A DNA stretch of 64,000 nt, from NCBI RefSeq assembly GCF_905147365.1, contig NC_056422.1, positions 9,674,501-9,738,500 on the forward strand, in the 5' to 3' direction. Below, piece after piece: positions 12,168-23,645 of the stretch. The notes beneath the pieces are model-generated. The model made no database searches. It was not told where the DNA came from and was given only the letters and a program-made list of their open reading frames with translations. A program made the position numbers and the translations under genes. Position 1 is the first letter of the stretch. Each line of letters begins with the position of its first letter. Origin of the DNA: Aricia agestis (taxonomy: Eukaryota > Arthropoda > Insecta > Lepidoptera > Lycaenidae).

Positions 12168-15100
12168 TCAAGGCCTATTTTTACGGATTTTTTTATGACT
12201 TTCACAGGTTTTTGGGAGCATGTCATAATAATAATTGACGGGTTCAAACCAGGCGTAGCCCCGTTCTGACAACCCCCACCATTTGTGCCCGTTTGGATCC
12301 ACCAGAGTCAGAAGTCCTTTTGGTGTGTTGTCTTCGAAGTTCGCCTGTAGAACGCAGCCATCAGGGTATGTGTAGACTCCGATGCCATCATAAGCAAAGT
12401 TGTTTAGTCTACCCTCGAATTTGGAGCCGTCAGCGTAGGTGATTGTAACGTCATTGGTGAGGTTGTCTGCCTCCCAGATGCCAAGGTATTTGTCACCTAC
12501 AGCCGTGGTGTATTCACCGTAACCTAAATTCAGAACGTAACATTTAGCTGATGATTAGTTTATCGCAATGTACCTAAACTTACCTATAGTGATGGTAAAT
12601 TGTATTAGAATCCCAGCACCTTTCGAGCGAAAGTCGAGATACAGCCCGAAGATATTGCATACTCATAATGGTAAGATGCCGACTCTAGTAGGTGATTTAT
12701 TGGAATCTAACATTATGGAAATCCTGTGCTTCAATTCTACAAGATTGTAACATAATATTGTAATGTAACATCAATGCAGCTCGGTGCCCGAGTTCCATCC
12801 AATCCGCATTACCTGTCAAACAGCTATTAAAAACAAACGCTTCTAACTATTGTGCTTCTAAGATGTATCTAGAGATAGAAAGAGGGTTGATAGGTCAATT
12901 ATTTCATTTGACTGAATTAAACAAAGAAACGATGCTACATTCAAACTTCAAAGTGTCAATTTAATAGAATAAAGGTTAATTTTAAAGGCAATTACTTTCT
13001 ACTGAAGAAGACTACAGTGATATACGAATTCAGATAATAATGGTAATGATTATTGGAACTGGGGCGTGACTAAACGCAATATAGTCCGGATAGAGCACGC
13101 TCGATTAACTACCAGTTAGAAGACATCGTTACACTCTGATGGATCGAACTTACTTGCCGGATTTTCATTTAAATGTATTAATGTGCATAATTACCGCTAA
13201 ACTATATAATTAGATACCTGGCAAGCGGCAAGTAGGCGCGAAGCGGCATTGCCTGATTTCTCAAGGGGTAAGTTATATAGATTTTATTCAGAATTGATAA
13301 CTTACTAGGCGAGGGCTGCAACTCCGTTGGCTCCAAAATTCGTTTATCGAGTGGAAACCGTTCCCAATCGATAAAATCGAATTTTGGAGCGTTCCCAAGG
13401 AACCGTACATTTTTCGGGATCGATCATTTGGGAAAAGTATCCTATGGCCTTTCCCATGACTCAAAGTATCTCCGTAAGTACCAAATTTTAGTAAAATCAG
13501 TTCAGCGGTTTGGGCATGAAGAGGTAGGTAAGAGACAGACAGACACACTTTCTTATTTATGATAATATTTAGTATGGATGCTTATCTGGGTAGACCAGGG
13601 TAGACTGGGTACGATTGTGACATTTTTGGTTTGGAGGGCAATAATTTTGTTAATTTTACACCTAGCTAGGAAAATTTTATCACAAAACATAGTTTATTTA
13701 TTTGTCTACATAAAAATACTAATATATTATGCTAAAATACGATGTATTAGTCATGGAATCAAATTTAAAAGAAAGAGGGAAATTGTCACAACCGACCACA
13801 ATCCAAGGACGGTTGTGACGGTGGTTGGGGTCGGTAGTGACATCTACAAAAAAATGTTTTATATGATTTTTATTTCAATAAAAATGTACCATAAAACATC
13901 ATAATCTTATTCTAAACAAATTCATCTAGCGTATCAAAACATAGTCTATTTCTAAACATATTTATCAACCAAAACAACGACATCCGGTTCATTTGATGAA
14001 TTTCTCCGTTCTCTGTAAATAAGTCCTACGTTTGACTTCTTCGTAAGTATTGTCGTATTGACTGATAATATCCTGATTTTAGACATGTAAGAAAAATTAT
14101 AGGATAAATGTATGTCACAACCGTACCCATAAGATTTGTCACAACCGTACCCAACACAGAAGTTTAATTATCAAACAAGCGCCACGAATCGGTTTTACGT
14201 AAAAAATAATCACTTGTAGTTAACTACTAATGATCAACTTATAACAAGAAAATAAACGACATAGGCCATTTGCATACAAAAAATAGTAAACATTGAAATA
14301 AATCAAGCAAGAAAACCTACTTTTGACTCTTAAAAAGCAATGATGGCCCCTGATAACATTATCGTTTTTCGCTGTATTGACGACTGTCACAACCGTTCTC
14401 TGGTACAACCGTACCCAGTCTACCCTATATAACATTATGTTAAAGACATGGACGTGGTGTCCTAACTATTAACATCCCAACTGTTATCAACTCCTGATAG
14501 TAGAATATATCAGCTGATAATATGCGAAGTTCAGAATAAGATGCGATTAGCGAATAATTCTGAACCGAGAACCACTGTAGTAGATAAGCCATGCCTTTTG
14601 TCAAAGTAAAAAAATCATTAATATATTATGCTCAACTGGATTCATACCGCAGTGTCACAGAAAACGGCATGTTTCGAGTGCATCAGCGCAGATTTAACTT
14701 ATGTCTAGGAAGCATTTAATAAGCATGGACGTAGCCACACTGGGGCAAGCTGGGGCGCTTGCCCCACCCTGGCTCTGACCTATAAGGTGCCTAACAAAAC
14801 AAGAAAAAAAAAATTCAACTAACTACATTCATAATATCCGTACAGCTCGACAAGGCTTTAAATGAACGTGGCGAAAAAAGGAACTAACGCTGCCATCATA
14901 CAAAAACGTCATTTTTGACAGTTCTCCTTTACCAGCAGCGCTCCCGCCGCTTTGGTAGGTTGATTGCTACCCCACCCTGACCCCAAGCCTGGCTACGCTC
15001 ATGTTAATAAGCCTTTAATACCATGCATTTTGACCGCTCCAGTCTTTTTGTTTTCTTCATAGAAGCCATTGTAAGTGTCTCCAGTATCATGTTGGAAGAA

Positions 15101-15172
15101 GCCCTCATCTTGCACAACAATCGGTTCTTTGCCACTCTTGGAAGTTTTGGCTGTTGTTGGTCTTGTGTTCAT
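12168..15172 (-). CDS. MORN-repeat protein, copy 1
   Basis: Two coding exons on the minus strand, 15172-15022 and 12523-12168, with GT/AG borders and a 2.5-kb intron. They join in frame to 168 codons plus stop (507 nt). The protein has an N-terminal polar stretch (1-30), then about four MORN-type repeats (31-130) seen as GDTYNGFYEENKKTG, DKYLGIWEAD, GSKFEGRLNNFAYDG and GVYTYPDG. A basic tail ends KKIRKNRP. MORN repeats mediate membrane or protein contacts and are common in flagellar and junctional proteins; which role applies here is unknown. The family member is not certain. An in-frame ATG five codons upstream (15187) would fall before the likely AG acceptor at 15175-15176, so I start at 15172. 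A 5' non-coding exon probably lies upstream; the motif cagcag|gtaagt near 16580 is a candidate. The intron holds several transposons (13584-15001). Confidence 0.8.
13290..13582 (+). mobile_element. Dispersed CCGTACATTTTT-family repeat in the MORN intron
   Basis: Contains gggctgcaactccgttgg, aaattcgtttatcgagtgg, accgtacatttttcgggat, ctcaaagtatctccg and a gacagacagacacac tail, in the order typical of this family. An internal 30-bp inversion-like segment (cgataaaatcgaattttgg) interrupts it. Repeated in units 2 and 3. Confidence 0.6.
13584..14430. mobile_element. TIR element with subterminal GTCACAACCGTACCC repeats
   Basis: The ends agggtagactgggtacgatt (near 13597) and gtacccagtctaccct (ending near 14426) are inverted copies. 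Inside, the motif gtcacaaccgtaccc or a near copy occurs in both orientations at about 13785, 13810, 14113, 14138 and 14385. This arrangement is what transposase-binding subterminal repeats look like. No transposase frame is present. Repeated in units 2 and 3. Confidence 0.6.
14724..15001. mobile_element. Non-autonomous TIR element beside MORN exon 1
   Basis: The left end catggacgtagccac-ctgggg and the right end, read in reverse, catgagcgtagccagg-ttgggg are imperfect inverted copies. The inner edge lies about 20 bp from the exon donor at 15021, so the element abuts the splice site. Repeated in units 2 and 3. Confidence 0.5.
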
Positions 15173-15364
15173 TTCTAAAAATTGCAATACTTTAACTTCT
15201 ATTAATGGAACTAGAAATACCTACTGCACAATTTCTACCAGTGGCGGGGCAAGACTGAAATTTGATGTGGGCATGATAAATTTGCGAGGCCCTCTGATGG
15301 ATGACACAAGAGGACGGATTTTGTTGAAGAAACATATTTTTTTAGTATTTAGGTTTAAGTAGGC

Positions 15365-15770
15365 CTCCATAGGTAGTGGCCCACGTAGTGCGGAGCGACC
15401 TCCTAACTCTCGTCTTACGGGGCTCCGGGAGATGATGGGAACCTCCGCGGCTTAGTCAGTCCCGGCGCCGAGAGGAACACTTCAGTTTGCCAAAGCATTC
15501 CCTAACATTGGTGGAAGTCCGGTCCCTTCTGAGGTAGACCGGCCGGTCGTGAAGGGAGTCCTGTGTTTGTTAGATCCAGGATATCCCTCTGTATACGGCC
15601 GAAGGCTAACCGCAGGTGGTTTTAGTGGGTAAGCCCGGTGCACTCGCCGGCAGTCCCGCATACCCCCGGAGTGCTTCAGCCACATCCCCAACCCGTGACA
15701 CCTTATCCGGGATACAAAATTAAGGGTATCCCAGGTGCGCAAAAAAAAGGCGGTGGCCCACATCTCGCAC
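15365..15770 (+). mobile_element. GC-rich non-LTR-type 3' region
   Basis: A GC-rich block, unlike its surroundings, that includes ggttttagtgggtaagcc, cagtcccgcatacccccgg and an A8 run at 15741-15748. A related block occurs at 58560-58640 (ggttttagtgggtagatcc, gagtcccacataccccgg). It resembles lepidopteran LINE 3' UTRs; this is an inference. The open frames on either strand are shadows. Confidence 0.45.
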
Positions 15771-15780
15771 GCCTTAGGCT

Positions 15781-15947
15781 CTAAACACACTAGGCTGAAT
15801 TACGCCGGCGTAAATTCCGCCGCGTTTAAATTGCATACAAAATACGGGCCGAATACGAGGGGTGACACACTATTACGTCGCGTTTTGTATGCGTTTGACA
15901 TTTGCGGCGGAAATTACGCCGGCGTAGTTTAGCCTAGTGTGTTTAGA
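15781..15947. repeat. Palindromic MITE
   Basis: A 167-bp element. The terminal ctaaacacactaggct and agcctagtgtgtttag are perfect inverted copies, followed inward by taattacgccggcgta-type blocks. Repeated in units 2 and 3. Confidence 0.75.
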
Positions 15948-16834
15948 CTTAATTCTGTGTTGTGGCCTCGATAAAAGCTGACCTATATAATTACACCTAG
16001 ATTAAATACCTGAACATAGTATTTCATAAGGAAATTTCCAAGTATAATAGAATATGACAGATCCGTGTCATATTATCCTTGACTCGCCCATGGACAGCTT
16101 GTTAATTCTTTTTAGCACGCAAATTGTAATGTCCCTGAATTTATGAAATATTGGCCTAAAAACAATGGCCTAGTGAGGGCCTAGTTTGTCGTCCAAAATT
16201 GCGTCATTTAATTTAAGCATGATGCCGTCATATTAAGCATTGTAAATAGAAATATGCTGTAATTAATTGTAAACCAAGTAAACTTCGCCAATTAATCTTA
16301 GAACGTGACTTGTAGCGCCATCTGTTACCCAACTTGAACATCTTTGCGGGAATTTCGGCTAGCTATATCCCGGACACCGAACACGTAGAAATATGGCTTT
16401 TGCTGTGTATCCCTTTTACTCGCGCACGAATAGTTATATGATAATCGTAACTATATAGTGCGAATGAATGATACAAATCGATTTTTTGCATATTCGGTGA
16501 TGGGAAAAGGCAATAAGTGTTTTTATTATTATTAATGAAAGTTGCGATAGCATGCGACACTTTATACTTACCTGCTGTTTCCCCACATTTTAACACAAAA
16601 ATGACCAGGTAAATATTAATAAGAGAAATAAAACAATTTTCAGTTTTATTAATAAATAAATATATTTAACTAACAATCATGTACTTTATCAAACATGACC
16701 CCTGGTAACACTGGAGTTGACCTAATATGTACAGCGTATACCCAGTGACTAACTGAATTATATATTGTCTATAGATCTTGTTTCCAAACATGAACTACGA
16801 ACAGATACACAAATGCATACTCATAAAATATATA
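15948..16834. other. Unit 1 region upstream of the MORN gene
   Basis: No transposon is recognised. On the minus strand it holds a possible 5' exon edge (gggaaacagcag|gtaagtata near 16580). This is the likely position of the MORN promoter. Identical in the other two units. Confidence 0.4.
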
Positions 16835-16984
16835 CTAATATATAAAATCATTTAGGCTCGGTCTCAAGTAACTTTTGGCGCGAATTTCTTTCGACAGCCA
16901 ACATTTTAATGCCATAGAAGGGGCAAAGCTAATACCCATGTTAACCAGAAACATAAGAAGAAAAAGAAACATTAGGGCCGTCAT
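16835..16984 (-). CDS. Small secreted-peptide candidate, copy 1
   Basis: A 49-codon ORF from ATG at 16984 to TAG at 16835-16837. The first 21 residues, MTALMFLFLLMFLVNMGISF plus A, form a hydrophobic core ending in small residues, as in a cleavable signal peptide. The rest is basic and aromatic, has one Cys and ends NDFIY. No homologue is recognised. No TATA box or clear poly-A signal proves transcription. The frame is intact in all three tandem copies, though the copies are too young for that to show selection. It could be a chance ORF or an exon of a longer gene. Confidence 0.35.
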   Translation of the reverse strand: MTALMFLFLLMFLVNMGISFAPSMALKCWLSKEIRAKSYLRPSLNDFIY

Positions 16985-17906
16985 TTTAAAGTCTCTGTAT
17001 TTTTAAAGAAATATCATGTATTCAATAATAGTCAATTCTCACATACATAAATAATTTGACTAAGATAAACAATAATTTAAAATTTTTAAACAACTTATAT
17101 TGTACTTCAAATACACTGCTTTTGTAATCCTTTGATTTCCGCCCGAAAAACCGACACTCGAGGGAGCGCCGGGCAATGGCAGCGGCATGAGCAGTAGCAG
17201 CGCGAGTCACCTATTTACATATTCACGCTGCCCACTTCCCTCCCCACTTCCCTGTCCAACAGGGCTGAGTGTAAATGTCGTATTAGCCGTGTAACATTCA
17301 TAATATCTACTAGACGTTCCGCGCGGCTTCGCCCGCGTAAAATTAGATATTTCACAGACAAATTAGTCCACAAAAGATAGCCTATGATCCTTGAGGTGGT
17401 CTACTTCTTATATGTGCCAAATAACAGAAAAATTGCTCCAGTAGTTCCTGAGATTAGCGCGTTTAAACAAACAAACAAACTCTTCCGCTTTATAATAAAA
17501 AAATATAGTATAATAAATTGTTAGTATAGATTTAAATGTAAAAATGTGTCCGTTTGTCTTGTTACCTCTTCAAACCGCTGAATGAATTTGTGGAATTTGA
17601 TATGAAGATAGGTACTCTGAGTCCTTAGGAAAAATATAGGATTTATATCTCGAATAAATACCTAATTAATACCTAAACGTATTTCTGAGCGACTAAAAAA
17701 CTTACGAGCATCATCTAGATAATATAATCTTATAAACTTTAACTCATGCTGTCACAATATTAAAATACCTTACTCAGAAAATGAAAAAATAAATAGCTGC
17801 AGGGGCCCAATTCCCTTCTACTAGAATTGTCCCCAGTTGAGTACTTGGACGTTACAAACAAAAAAGCTTAATTACTCGAAACAAGTTATAATTAAAACAT
17901 CTCAAT

Positions 17907-20900
17907 TCAAGGCCTATTTTTACGGATTTTTTTATGACTTTCACAGGTTTTTGGGAGCATGTCATAATAATAATTGACGGGTTCAAACCAGGCGTAGCCC
18001 CGTTCTGACAACCCCCACCATTTGTGCCCGTTTGGATCCACCAGAGTCAGAAGTCCTTTTGGTGTGTTGTCTTCGAAGTTCGCCTGTAGAACGCAGCCAT
18101 CAGGGTATGTGTAGACTCCGATGCCATCATAAGCAAAGTTGTTTAGTCTACCCTCGAATTTGGAGCCGTCAGCGTAGGTGATTGTAACGTCATTGGTGAG
18201 GTTGTCTGCCTCCCAGATGCCAAGGTATTTGTCACCTACAGCCGTGGTGTATTCACCGTAACCTAAATTCAGAACGTAACATTTAGCTGATGATTAGTTT
18301 ATCGCAATGTACCTAAACTTACCTATAGTGATGGTAAATTGTATTAGAATCCCAGCACCTTTCGAGCGAAAGTCGAGATACAGCCCGAAGATATTGCATA
18401 CTCATAATGGTAAGATGCCGACTCTAGTAGGTGATTTATTGGAATCTAACATTATGGAAATCCTGTGCTTCAATTCTACAAGATTGTAACATAATATTGT
18501 AATGTAACATCAATGCAGCTCGGTGCCCGAGTTCCATCCAATCCGCATTACCTGTCAAACAGCTATTAAAAACAAACGCTTCTAACTATTGTGCTTCTAA
18601 GATGTATCTAGAGATAGAAAGAGGGTTGATAGGTCAATTATTTCATTTGACTGAATTAAACAAAGAAACGATGCTACATTCAAACTTCAAAGTGTCAATT
18701 TAATAGAATAAAGGTTAATTTTAAAGGCAATTACTTTCTACTGAAGAAGACTACAGTGATATACGAATTCAGATAATAATGGTAATGATTATTGGAACTG
18801 GGGCGTGACTAAACGCAATATAGTCCGGATAGAGCACGCTCGATTAACTACCAGTTAGAAGACATCGTTACACTCTGATGGATCGAACTTACTTGCCGGA
18901 TTTTCATTTAAATGTATTAATGTGCATAATTACCGCTAAACTATATAATTAGATACCTGGCAAGCGGCAAGTAGGCGCGAAGCGGCATTGCCTGATTTCT
19001 CAAGGGGTAAGTTATATAGATTTTATTCAGAATTGATAACTTACTAGGCGAGGGCTGCAACTCCGTTGGCTCCAAAATTCGTTTATCGAGTGGAAACCGT
19101 TCCCAATCGATAAAATCGAATTTTGGAGCGTTCCCAAGGAACCGTACATTTTTCGGGATCGATCATTTGGGAAAAGTATCCTATGGCCTTTCCCATGACT
19201 CAAAGTATCTCCGTAAGTACCAAATTTTAGTAAAATCAGTTCAGCGGTTTGGGCATGAAGAGGTAGGTAAGAGACAGACAGACACACTTTCTTATTTATG
19301 ATAATATTTAGTATGGATGCTTATCTGGGTAGACCAGGGTAGACTGGGTACGATTGTGACATTTTTGGTTTGGAGGGCAATAATTTTGTTAATTTTACAC
19401 CTAGCTAGGAAAATTTTATCACAAAACATAGTTTATTTATTTGTCTACATAAAAATACTAATATATTATGCTAAAATACGATGTATTAGTCATGGAATCA
19501 AATTTAAAAGAAAGAGGGAAATTGTCACAACCGACCACAATCCAAGGACGGTTGTGACGGTGGTTGGGGTCGGTAGTGACATCTACAAAAAAATGTTTTA
19601 TATGATTTTTATTTCAATAAAAATGTACCATAAAACATCATAATCTTATTCTAAACAAATTCATCTAGCGTATCAAAACATAGTCTATTTCTAAACATAT
19701 TTATCAACCAAAACAACGACATCCGGTTCATTTGATGAATTTCTCCGTTCTCTGTAAATAAGTCCTACGTTTGACTTCTTCGTAAGTATTGTCGTATTGA
19801 CTGATAATATCCTGATTTTAGACATGTAAGAAAAATTATAGGATAAATGTATGTCACAACCGTACCCATAAGATTTGTCACAACCGTACCCAACACAGAA
19901 GTTTAATTATCAAACAAGCGCCACGAATCGGTTTTACGTAAAAAATAATCACTTGTAGTTAACTACTAATGATCAACTTATAACAAGAAAATAAACGACA
20001 TAGGCCATTTGCATACAAAAAATAGTAAACATTGAAATAAATCAAGCAAGAAAACCTACTTTTGACTCTTAAAAAGCAATGATGGCCCCTGATAACATTA
20101 TCGTTTTTCGCTGTATTGACGACTGTCACAACCGTTCTCTGGTACAACCGTACCCAGTCTACCCTATATAACATTATGTTAAAGACATGGACGTGGTGTC
20201 CTAACTATTAACATCCCAACTGTTATCAACTCCTGATAGTAGAATATATCAGCTGATAATATGCGAAGTTCAGAATAAGATGCGATTAGCGAATAATTCT
20301 GAACCGAGAACCACTGTAGTAGATAAGCCATGCCTTTTGTCAAAGTAAAAAAATCATTAATATATTATGCTCAACTGGATTCATACCGCAGTGTCACAGA
20401 AAACGGCATGTTTCGAGTGCATCAGCGCAGATTTAACTTATGTCTAGGAAGCATTTAATAAGCATGGACGTAGCCACACTGGGGCAAGCTGGGGCGCTTG
20501 CCCCACCCTGGCTCTGACCTATAAGGTGCCTAACAAAACAAGAAAAAAAAAATTCAACTAACTACATTCATAATATCCGTACAGCTCGACAAGGCTTTAA
20601 ATGAACGTGGCGAAAAAAGGAACTAACGCTGCCATCATACAAAAACGTCATTTTTGACAGTTCTCCTTTACCAGCAGCGCTCCCGCCGCTTTGGTAGGTT
20701 GATTGCTACCCCACCCTGACCCCAAGCCTGGCTACGCTCATGTTAATAAGCCTTTAATACCATGCATTTTGACCGCTCCAGTCTTTTTGTTTTCTTCATA
20801 GAAGCCATTGTAAGTGTCTCCAGTATCATGTTGGAAGAAGCCCTCATCTTGCACAACAATCGGTTCTTTGCCACTCTTGGAAGTTTTGGCTGTTGTTGGT

Positions 20901-20911
20901 CTTGTGTTCAT
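17907..20911 (-). CDS. MORN-repeat protein, copy 2
   Basis: Exons 20911-20761 and 18262-17907, offset exactly 5739 bp from copy 1, with the same 168-codon product and the same splice borders. I saw no coding change compared with copy 1. Its upstream region lies in unit 2, so each copy has its own promoter if the promoter is within about 1.9 kb. Confidence 0.8.
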
Positions 20912-22573
20912 TTCTAAAAATTGCAATACTTTAACTTCTATTAATGGAACTAGAAATACCTACTGCACAATTTCTACCAGTGGCGGGGCAAGACTGAAAT
21001 TTGATGTGGGCATGATAAATTTGCGAGGCCCTCTGATGGATGACACAAGAGGACGGATTTTGTTGAAGAAACATATTTTTTTAGTATTTAGGTTTAAGTA
21101 GGCCTCCATAGGTAGTGGCCCACGTAGTGCGGAGCGACCTCCTAACTCTCGTCTTACGGGGCTCCGGGAGATGATGGGAACCTCCGCGGCTTAGTCAGTC
21201 CCGGCGCCGAGAGGAACACTTCAGTTTGCCAAAGCATTCCCTAACATTGGTGGAAGTCCGGTCCCTTCTGAGGTAGACCGGCCGGTCGTGAAGGGAGTCC
21301 TGTGTTTGTTAGATCCAGGATATCCCTCTGTATACGGCCGAAGGCTAACCGCAGGTGGTTTTAGTGGGTAAGCCCGGTGCACTCGCCGGCAGTCCCGCAT
21401 ACCCCCGGAGTGCTTCAGCCACATCCCCAACCCGTGACACCTTATCCGGGATACAAAATTAAGGGTATCCCAGGTGCGCAAAAAAAAGGTGGTGGCCCAC
21501 ATCTCGCACGCCTTAGGCTCTAAACACACTAGGCTGAATTACGCCGGCGTAAATTCCGCCGCGTTTAAATTGCATACAAAATACGGGCCGAATACGAGGG
21601 GTGACACACTATTACGTCGCGTTTTGTATGCGTTTGACATTTGCGGCGGAAATTACGCCGGCGTAGTTTAGCCTAGTGTGTTTAGACTTAATTCTGTGTT
21701 GTGGCCTCGATAAAAGCTGACCTATATAATTACACCTAGATTAAATACCTGAACATAGTATTTCATAAGGAAATTTCCAAGTATAATAGAATATGACAGA
21801 TCCGTGTCATATTATCCTTGACTCGCCCATGGACAGCTTGTTAATTCTTTTTAGCACGCAAATTGTAATGTCCCTGAATTTATGAAATATTGGCCTAAAA
21901 ACAATGGCCTAGTGAGGGCCTAGTTTGTCGTCCAAAATTGCGTCATTTAATTTAAGCATGATGCCGTCATATTAAGCATTGTAAATAGAAATATGCTGTA
22001 ATTAATTGTAAACCAAGTAAACTTCGCCAATTAATCTTAGAACGTGACTTGTAGCGCCATCTGTTACCCAACTTGAACATCTTTGCGGGAATTTCGGCTA
22101 GCTATATCCCGGACACCGAACACGTAGAAATATGGCTTTTGCTGTGTATCCCTTTTACTCGCGCACGAATAGTTATATGATAATCGTAACTATATAGTGC
22201 GAATGAATGATACAAATCGATTTTTTGCATATTCGGTGATGGGAAAAGGCAATAAGTGTTTTTATTATTATTAATGAAAGTTGCGATAGCATGCGACACT
22301 TTATACTTACCTGCTGTTTCCCCACATTTTAACACAAAAATGACCAGGTAAATATTAATAAGAGAAATAAAACAATTTTCAGTTTTATTAATAAATAAAT
22401 ATATTTAACTAACAATCATGTACTTTATCAAACATGACCCCTGGTAACACTGGAGTTGACCTAATATGTACAGCGTATACCCAGTGACTAACTGAATTAT
22501 ATATTGTCTATAGATCTTGTTTCCAAACATGAACTACGAACAGATACACAAATGCATACTCATAAAATATATA

Positions 22574-22723
22574 CTAATATATAAAATCATTTAGGCTCGG
22601 TCTCAAGTAACTTTTGGCGCGAATTTCTTTCGACAGCCAACATTTTAATGCCATAGAAGGGGCAAAGCTAATACCCATGTTAACCAGAAACATAAGAAGA
22701 AAAAGAAACATTAGGGCCGTCAT
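22574..22723 (-). CDS. Small secreted-peptide candidate, copy 2
   Basis: Same 49-codon frame as at 16835-16984, with no change seen. Confidence 0.33.
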   Translation of the reverse strand: MTALMFLFLLMFLVNMGISFAPSMALKCWLSKEIRAKSYLRPSLNDFIY

Positions 22724-23645
22724 TTTAAAGTCTCTGTATTTTTAAAGAAATATCATGTATTCAATAATAGTCAATTCTCACATACATAAATAATTTGACT
22801 AAGATAAACAATAATTTAAAATTTTTAAACAACTTATATTGTACTTCAAATACACTGCTTTTGTAATCCTTTGATTTCCGCCCGAAAAACCGACACTCGA
22901 GGGAGCGCCGGGCAATGGCAGCGGCATGAGCAGTAGCAGCGCGAGTCACCTATTTACATATTCACGCTGCCCACTTCCCTCCCCACTTCCCTGTCCAACA
23001 GGGCTGAGTGTAAATGTCGTATTAGCCGTGTAACATTCATAATATCTACTAGACGTTCCGCGCGGCTTCGCCCGCGTAAAATTAGATATTTCACAGACAA
23101 ATTAGTCCACAAAAGATAGCCTATGATCCTTGAGGTGGTCTACTTCTTATATGTGCCAAATAACAGAAAAATTGCTCCAGTAGTTCCTGAGATTAGCGCG
23201 TTTAAACAAACAAACAAACTCTTCCGCTTTATAATAAAAAAATATAGTATAATAAATTGTTAGTATAGATTTAAATGTAAAAATGTGTCCGTTTGTCTTG
23301 TTACCTCTTCAAACCGCTGAATGAATTTGTGGAATTTGATATGAAGATAGGTACTCTGAGTCCTTAGGAAAAATATAGGATTTATATCTCGAATAAATAC
23401 CTAATTAATACCTAAACGTATTTCTGAGCGACTAAAAAACTTACGAGCATCATCTAGATAATATAATCTTATAAACTTTAACTCATGCTGTCACAATATT
23501 AAAATACCTTACTCAGAAAATGAAAAAATAAATAGCTGCAGGGGCCCAATTCCCTTCTACTAGAATTGTCCCCAGTTGAGTACTTGGACGTTACAAACAA
23601 AAAAGCTTAATTACTCGAAACAAGTTATAATTAAAACATCTCAAT

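Noticed and set aside
15482..15932. Protein-coding ORFs of 102 and 65 codons repeated in three units
   Set aside because: They lie in a GC-rich retroposon-type block and a palindromic MITE; there is no family resemblance, and repetition only reflects the triplication.
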